A DNA stretch of 9,204 nucleotides from Methylococcaceae bacterium UBA659 (GTDB lineage Bacteria > Pseudomonadota > Gammaproteobacteria > Methylococcales > Methylomonadaceae). Each line of letters opens with the position of its first letter. The stretch's first letter is position 1. The notes under the pieces are model-generated. The model was given only the letters and a program-made list of their open reading frames with translations, was not told the origin of the DNA and did not search any database. The stretch covers positions 1 through 9,204 of the forward strand of contig DBNZ01000005.1 in assembly GCA_002299495.1 (NCBI GenBank), written 5' to 3'. Below, one piece after another: positions 6,344-9,204 of the stretch. The position numbers and the translations under genes are program-made.

Positions 6344-7852
6344 ATGTGTGGTATCGCCGCTATCGTTTCACGCCGGGCCGTCAATCAAGAGCTTTATGAC
6401 GCCCTTACCGTCCTGCAACACCGTGGCCAAGATGCGGCCGGCATCGTCACTTGCGAAAACGGGCGCTTGCATTTGCGAAAAGACAATGGCCTGACCCGGG
6501 ATGTCTTTAATGAAGCCCAAATGCTGAAATTACGCGGAACCATGGGCATCGCCCATGTCCGTTACCCCACCGCCGGCTGCACCAGCTCCGCCGAAGCCCA
6601 GCCCTTTTATGTCAATTCCCCGTTCGGCTTGACGTTAGCCCACAACGGCAACCTGACCAACTCGGAAAAATTGAAGAACGAAGTCTTTGTTGAAGACTTG
6701 CGCCATATCAACACCGATTCTGATTCGGAAGTCTTGTTAAATGTCTTTGCCCACGAATTGCAAAGCCAAAACAAACTGCATTTGTCGGTAGCCGATGTCT
6801 TTGCCGCCGTTTCCGGCGTACACCGGCGTTGCCGCGGTGCCTACGCCGTAGTGATCATGATCGCAGGTTACGGCATTTTGGGCTTCCGTGACCCCCACGG
6901 CATTAGGCCCATCGTGTTCGGCGAGCGAAAAACCGAACAAGGCAGCGATTTTATGATCGCCTCCGAAAGCGTGGCGCTGAATTTACTGGATTTCAAACTG
7001 ATCCGTGACATCGCCCCGGGTGAGGCCGTATTTATCGAAGAAAGCGGCAAGTTACATACCCGGCAATGCGCCGAGCGCACTGACCATTGCCCGTGCATAT
7101 TTGAATTTGTCTATTTTGCCCGCCCCGATTCCATCATCGACAACATTTCCGTTTACAAAGCCCGCCTGCGTATGGGCGCGAAACTGGCCGAAAAAGTGCT
7201 ACGCGAGTGGCCCGACCATGACATTGACGTGGTCATTCCCATCCCGGACACCAGCCGCACGGCGGCTTTGCAAATGGCCAATGTCTTGCAGGTAAAATTC
7301 CGTGAGGGTTTTATGAAAAACCGCTACATAGGCCGCACCTTTATCATGCCCGGCCAAAAGAAGCGGGAAAAATCGGTCAAACATAAACTGAACGCCATCG
7401 ATCTGGAATTCAAGGGCAAAAACGTGCTGTTAGTTGACGACTCGGTGGTAAGGGGCACCACGTCCGCACAAATTATCCAAATGGCCCGCGACGCCGGGGC
7501 CAAAAAAGTGTATTTCGCCTCCGCCGCACCGCCGGTGCGCTACCCTAACGTCTATGGCATAGACATGCCTGCCGCGCACGAACTCATCGCCCATAACCGC
7601 ACCGAGCAGGAAGTCTGCGCGGCCATAGGCGCCGACCGCCTGATTTACCAAGAGCTCGACGACCTGATCGATGCCGTCCGCAAGGGCAACCCGGACATCG
7701 AACATTTCGACACCTCCTGTTTCAGCAACCACTACATTACCGGCGATATTGATGAAGTCTACTTAGAACGTGTTGAATCTCTACGCAATGACAGTGCCCA
7801 AACGCAGCAAAATTCAGACAATTTCATCTTAGAAATTCAAAACTGCGATTAA
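6344..7852 (+). CDS. purF: Amidophosphoribosyltransferase PurF
   Basis: PurF catalyses the first committed step of purine synthesis, making 5-phosphoribosylamine from PRPP and glutamine. The 502-residue product matches the E. coli type (505). Residue 2 is the cysteine that becomes the N-terminal nucleophile after Met removal (MCGI), so there is no propeptide. The glutaminase domain shows HRGQDAAGI (26-34), HVRYPT (71-76), AHNGNLTN (99-106) and NTDSDSEVLLN (123-133). The phosphoribosyltransferase half shows FEFVYFARPDS and the PRPP loop VLLVDDSVVRGT at 361-372. The FeS-cluster cysteine pattern of the Bacillus type is not evident. A short AGGA at 6339-6342 lies just ahead of the start. The PRPP it consumes is also a substrate of the tryptophan pathway upstream, a metabolic link rather than proven regulation. 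Confidence 0.98.
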   Translation: MCGIAAIVSRRAVNQELYDALTVLQHRGQDAAGIVTCENGRLHLRKDNGLTRDVFNEAQMLKLRGTMGIAHVRYPTAGCTSSAEAQPFYVNSPFGLTLAHNGNLTNSEKLKNEVFVEDLRHINTDSDSEVLLNVFAHELQSQNKLHLSVADVFAAVSGVHRRCRGAYAVVIMIAGYGILGFRDPHGIRPIVFGERKTEQGSDFMIASESVALNLLDFKLIRDIAPGEAVFIEESGKLHTRQCAERTDHCPCIFEFVYFARPDSIIDNISVYKARLRMGAKLAEKVLREWPDHDIDVVIPIPDTSRTAALQMANVLQVKFREGFMKNRYIGRTFIMPGQKKREKSVKHKLNAIDLEFKGKNVLLVDDSVVRGTTSAQIIQMARDAGAKKVYFASAAPPVRYPNVYGIDMPAAHELIAHNRTEQEVCAAIGADRLIYQELDDLIDAVRKGNPDIEHFDTSCFSNHYITGDIDEVYLERVESLRNDSAQTQQNSDNFILEIQNCD

Positions 7853-7868
7853 ACGCCCGAGGAGCTAC

Positions 7869-9056
7869 ATGGACAAAAACGATTGGAAAAATTATTCCGA
7901 GGCGACCCAAGCCATAAGGTCCGGCCATCGCCGCACCCAGGAAGAGGAACACAGCCCGCCCATTTTTACCACCTCCAGTTACGTTTTCAAAAATGCTGAA
8001 GCGGCCGCGGCTCGTTTCACCGGCAAACAACCCGGCAACATTTACTCGCGTTTCACCAACCCGACCGTCAACGCCTTTCAAGAACGCCTAGCCTTGCTGG
8101 AGCAGGGCGAACGCTGCCTCGCCTTCGCTTCAGGCATGGCCGCGATTATGGCGGTGGGCATGGGCTTGCTTAAGGCGGGTGACCATGTGGTTTGCTCACG
8201 CGGTGTGTTTGGCAACACCGTGTTGTTATTTCAAAATTACTTTGGCAAATTTGGCGTCAGCACCGATTTTGTGGACTTGACCGACTTGTCCGCCTGGCAG
8301 GCCGCCATCAAACAAAATACCCGGCTGTTATTCTTGGAAACACCGTCCAACCCGTTGACCGAGCTGGCCGACATCAACGCCCTAGCTGAACTCGCCCATC
8401 GGCACGATGTTTTATTGGTCGTTGATAATTGTTTTTGTACCCCGGCGCTGCAAAAACCGCTGCTATTAGGAGCCGACATCGTCGTCCATTCCGCCACCAA
8501 ATACCTAGACGGGCATGGCCGCTGCGTAGGCGGCGCCGTCGTGGCCAGCGATGGGATCATCGACCAGTACATTTACCCGTATCTGCGTACCGGCGGGGCG
8601 GCCATGAGTCCGTTTAACGCCTGGGTGTTCTTGTCTGGCCTTGAAACCCTGCATATCAGGATGAAGGCGCATTGCGAGAATGCCCTGGCCTTGGCGTTGT
8701 GGCTGCAACAGCAACCCACCGTCAGCACGGTCCATTATCCGGGCCTGCCTGCTCATGCCCAGCATGAACTGGCCAAACGGCAACAAAAAGGCTTTGGCGG
8801 CATTGTCAGTTTTGAAGTCGCGGGTGGAACCGAGCCAGCCTGGCGGGTCATGGACGCCACTGAAATGGTATCGATCACCGCCAACTTAGGCGATGTCAAA
8901 ACCACCATCACACACCCTGCCACCACCACCCACGGACGCCTAAGCCCAGAGGCCAGGCAAGCGGCCGGCATCAGCGATGGTTTAATCCGGGTTTCGGTGG
9001 GGCTTGAAAATATCGACGATATAAAGCGGGATTTGGCACAGGGATTGGCGCTTTAA
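7869..9056 (+). CDS. metZ: O-succinylhomoserine sulfhydrylase MetZ
   Basis: MetZ is a PLP enzyme of the Cys/Met metabolism family that makes homocysteine directly from O-succinylhomoserine and sulfide, bypassing cystathionine. The 395-residue product is full length. It shows YSRFTNPT (59-66) with the Tyr and Arg that contact PLP phosphate from the neighbouring subunit, ASGMAA (87-92), D186 in VVDNCFCTPALQ, and the PLP lysine K211 in HSATKYLDGHGRCVGG. The DNCFCTPALQ and GHGRCVGG wording is that of MetZ rather than MetB or MetC, and the place after purF is the one metZ has in Pseudomonas. Substrate choice (O-succinyl against O-acetyl homoserine) cannot be proved from sequence alone. GAGGAG at 7859-7864 is a strong, closely spaced Shine-Dalgarno, four bases before ATG, which may allow independent translation. 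Confidence 0.93.
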   Translation: MDKNDWKNYSEATQAIRSGHRRTQEEEHSPPIFTTSSYVFKNAEAAAARFTGKQPGNIYSRFTNPTVNAFQERLALLEQGERCLAFASGMAAIMAVGMGLLKAGDHVVCSRGVFGNTVLLFQNYFGKFGVSTDFVDLTDLSAWQAAIKQNTRLLFLETPSNPLTELADINALAELAHRHDVLLVVDNCFCTPALQKPLLLGADIVVHSATKYLDGHGRCVGGAVVASDGIIDQYIYPYLRTGGAAMSPFNAWVFLSGLETLHIRMKAHCENALALALWLQQQPTVSTVHYPGLPAHAQHELAKRQQKGFGGIVSFEVAGGTEPAWRVMDATEMVSITANLGDVKTTITHPATTTHGRLSPEARQAAGISDGLIRVSVGLENIDDIKRDLAQGLAL

Positions 9057-9080
9057 CCTTGCTGGATAAATTCATCTTAA

Positions 9081-9112
9081 CGAACGGTGTATTAACAGAA
9101 TACATCCGTTTG
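9081..9112 (+). terminator. Probable terminator hairpin after metZ
   Basis: Bases 9081-9093 pair with 9099-9112 to form a 13-pair stem with one bulged T (9105), one G-T pair (9082/9111) and the five-base loop AACAG. It begins 24 bases after the metZ stop, the right place to end the operon. The U-tract is poor: the bases around and after the stem read TTTGGGTTTC. Termination may therefore be partial or need help. On the - strand the hairpin is followed by an AT-rich stretch that could serve convergent transcription, although no converging gene is visible. Confidence 0.55.
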
Positions 9113-9204
9113 GGTTTCACGGACAATTTCCCAAATAGCCACTGGTCACGCGGCCGCTTGGACATTGGTCAACGTTGGGGAATCTGATTGACCCTATAAA
9201 ACAA

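Noticed and set aside
8971..9165. Small - strand frame covering the metZ end and downstream region.
   Set aside because: It runs through the terminator hairpin and into metZ, has no recognisable product and no clear ribosome binding site.
1..9204. Novel defence, mobile or secondary-metabolism system.
   Set aside because: All nine genes are intact housekeeping genes in a known order; no transposase, integrase, toxin, nuclease or array-type repeat is present.

Overview
The window reads as an ordinary chromosomal housekeeping cluster from a gammaproteobacterium. Nine genes lie on the + strand with almost no space between them: trpF, trpB, trpA, accD, folC, a SPOR-domain (DedD-like) gene, cvpA, purF and metZ. 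The accD-folC-dedD-cvpA-purF core is the classic gammaproteobacterial order. A trpF gene before accD and metZ after purF recall Pseudomonas and its relatives. Having trpB and trpA between trpF and accD fits several other gammaproteobacterial lineages, such as Xanthomonas-type bacteria and methanotrophs of the order Methylococcales. I lean towards a Methylococcales-like organism, but this rests on gene order and protein style only.

Layout. Bases 1-276 hold no convincing gene. They contain a weak promoter candidate, a seven-codon reading frame with two Trp codons, and a set of mutually exclusive small hairpins. Bases 277-2921 encode the last steps of tryptophan synthesis: PRA isomerase and both tryptophan synthase subunits. 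Bases 2918-5115 encode the beta subunit of acetyl-CoA carboxylase carboxyltransferase and folylpolyglutamate/dihydrofolate synthase. Bases 5112-6325 encode two inner-membrane proteins, a SPOR-domain cell-envelope protein and a CvpA homologue. Bases 6344-9056 encode the first enzyme of purine synthesis (PurF) and an O-succinylhomoserine sulfhydrylase (MetZ). A 13-pair hairpin follows metZ at 9081-9112 and probably ends the operon.

How the genes work together. trpB/trpA, trpA/accD and folC/SPOR each overlap by four bases (GTGA or ATGA), and accD/folC share one base (TGATG), so these genes are very likely cotranscribed and translationally coupled. The remaining gaps are only 3 to 23 bases. The unit makes biosynthetic precursors: tryptophan, malonyl-CoA for fatty acids, folates for one-carbon transfer, purines and methionine. 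Folate, purine and methionine synthesis are directly linked through one-carbon metabolism.

I found no mobile element, CRISPR array, RNA gene, phage gene or defence gene, and every enzyme examined keeps its key motifs. The only parts not explained by known genes are the leader at 1-276 and the tail after metZ.
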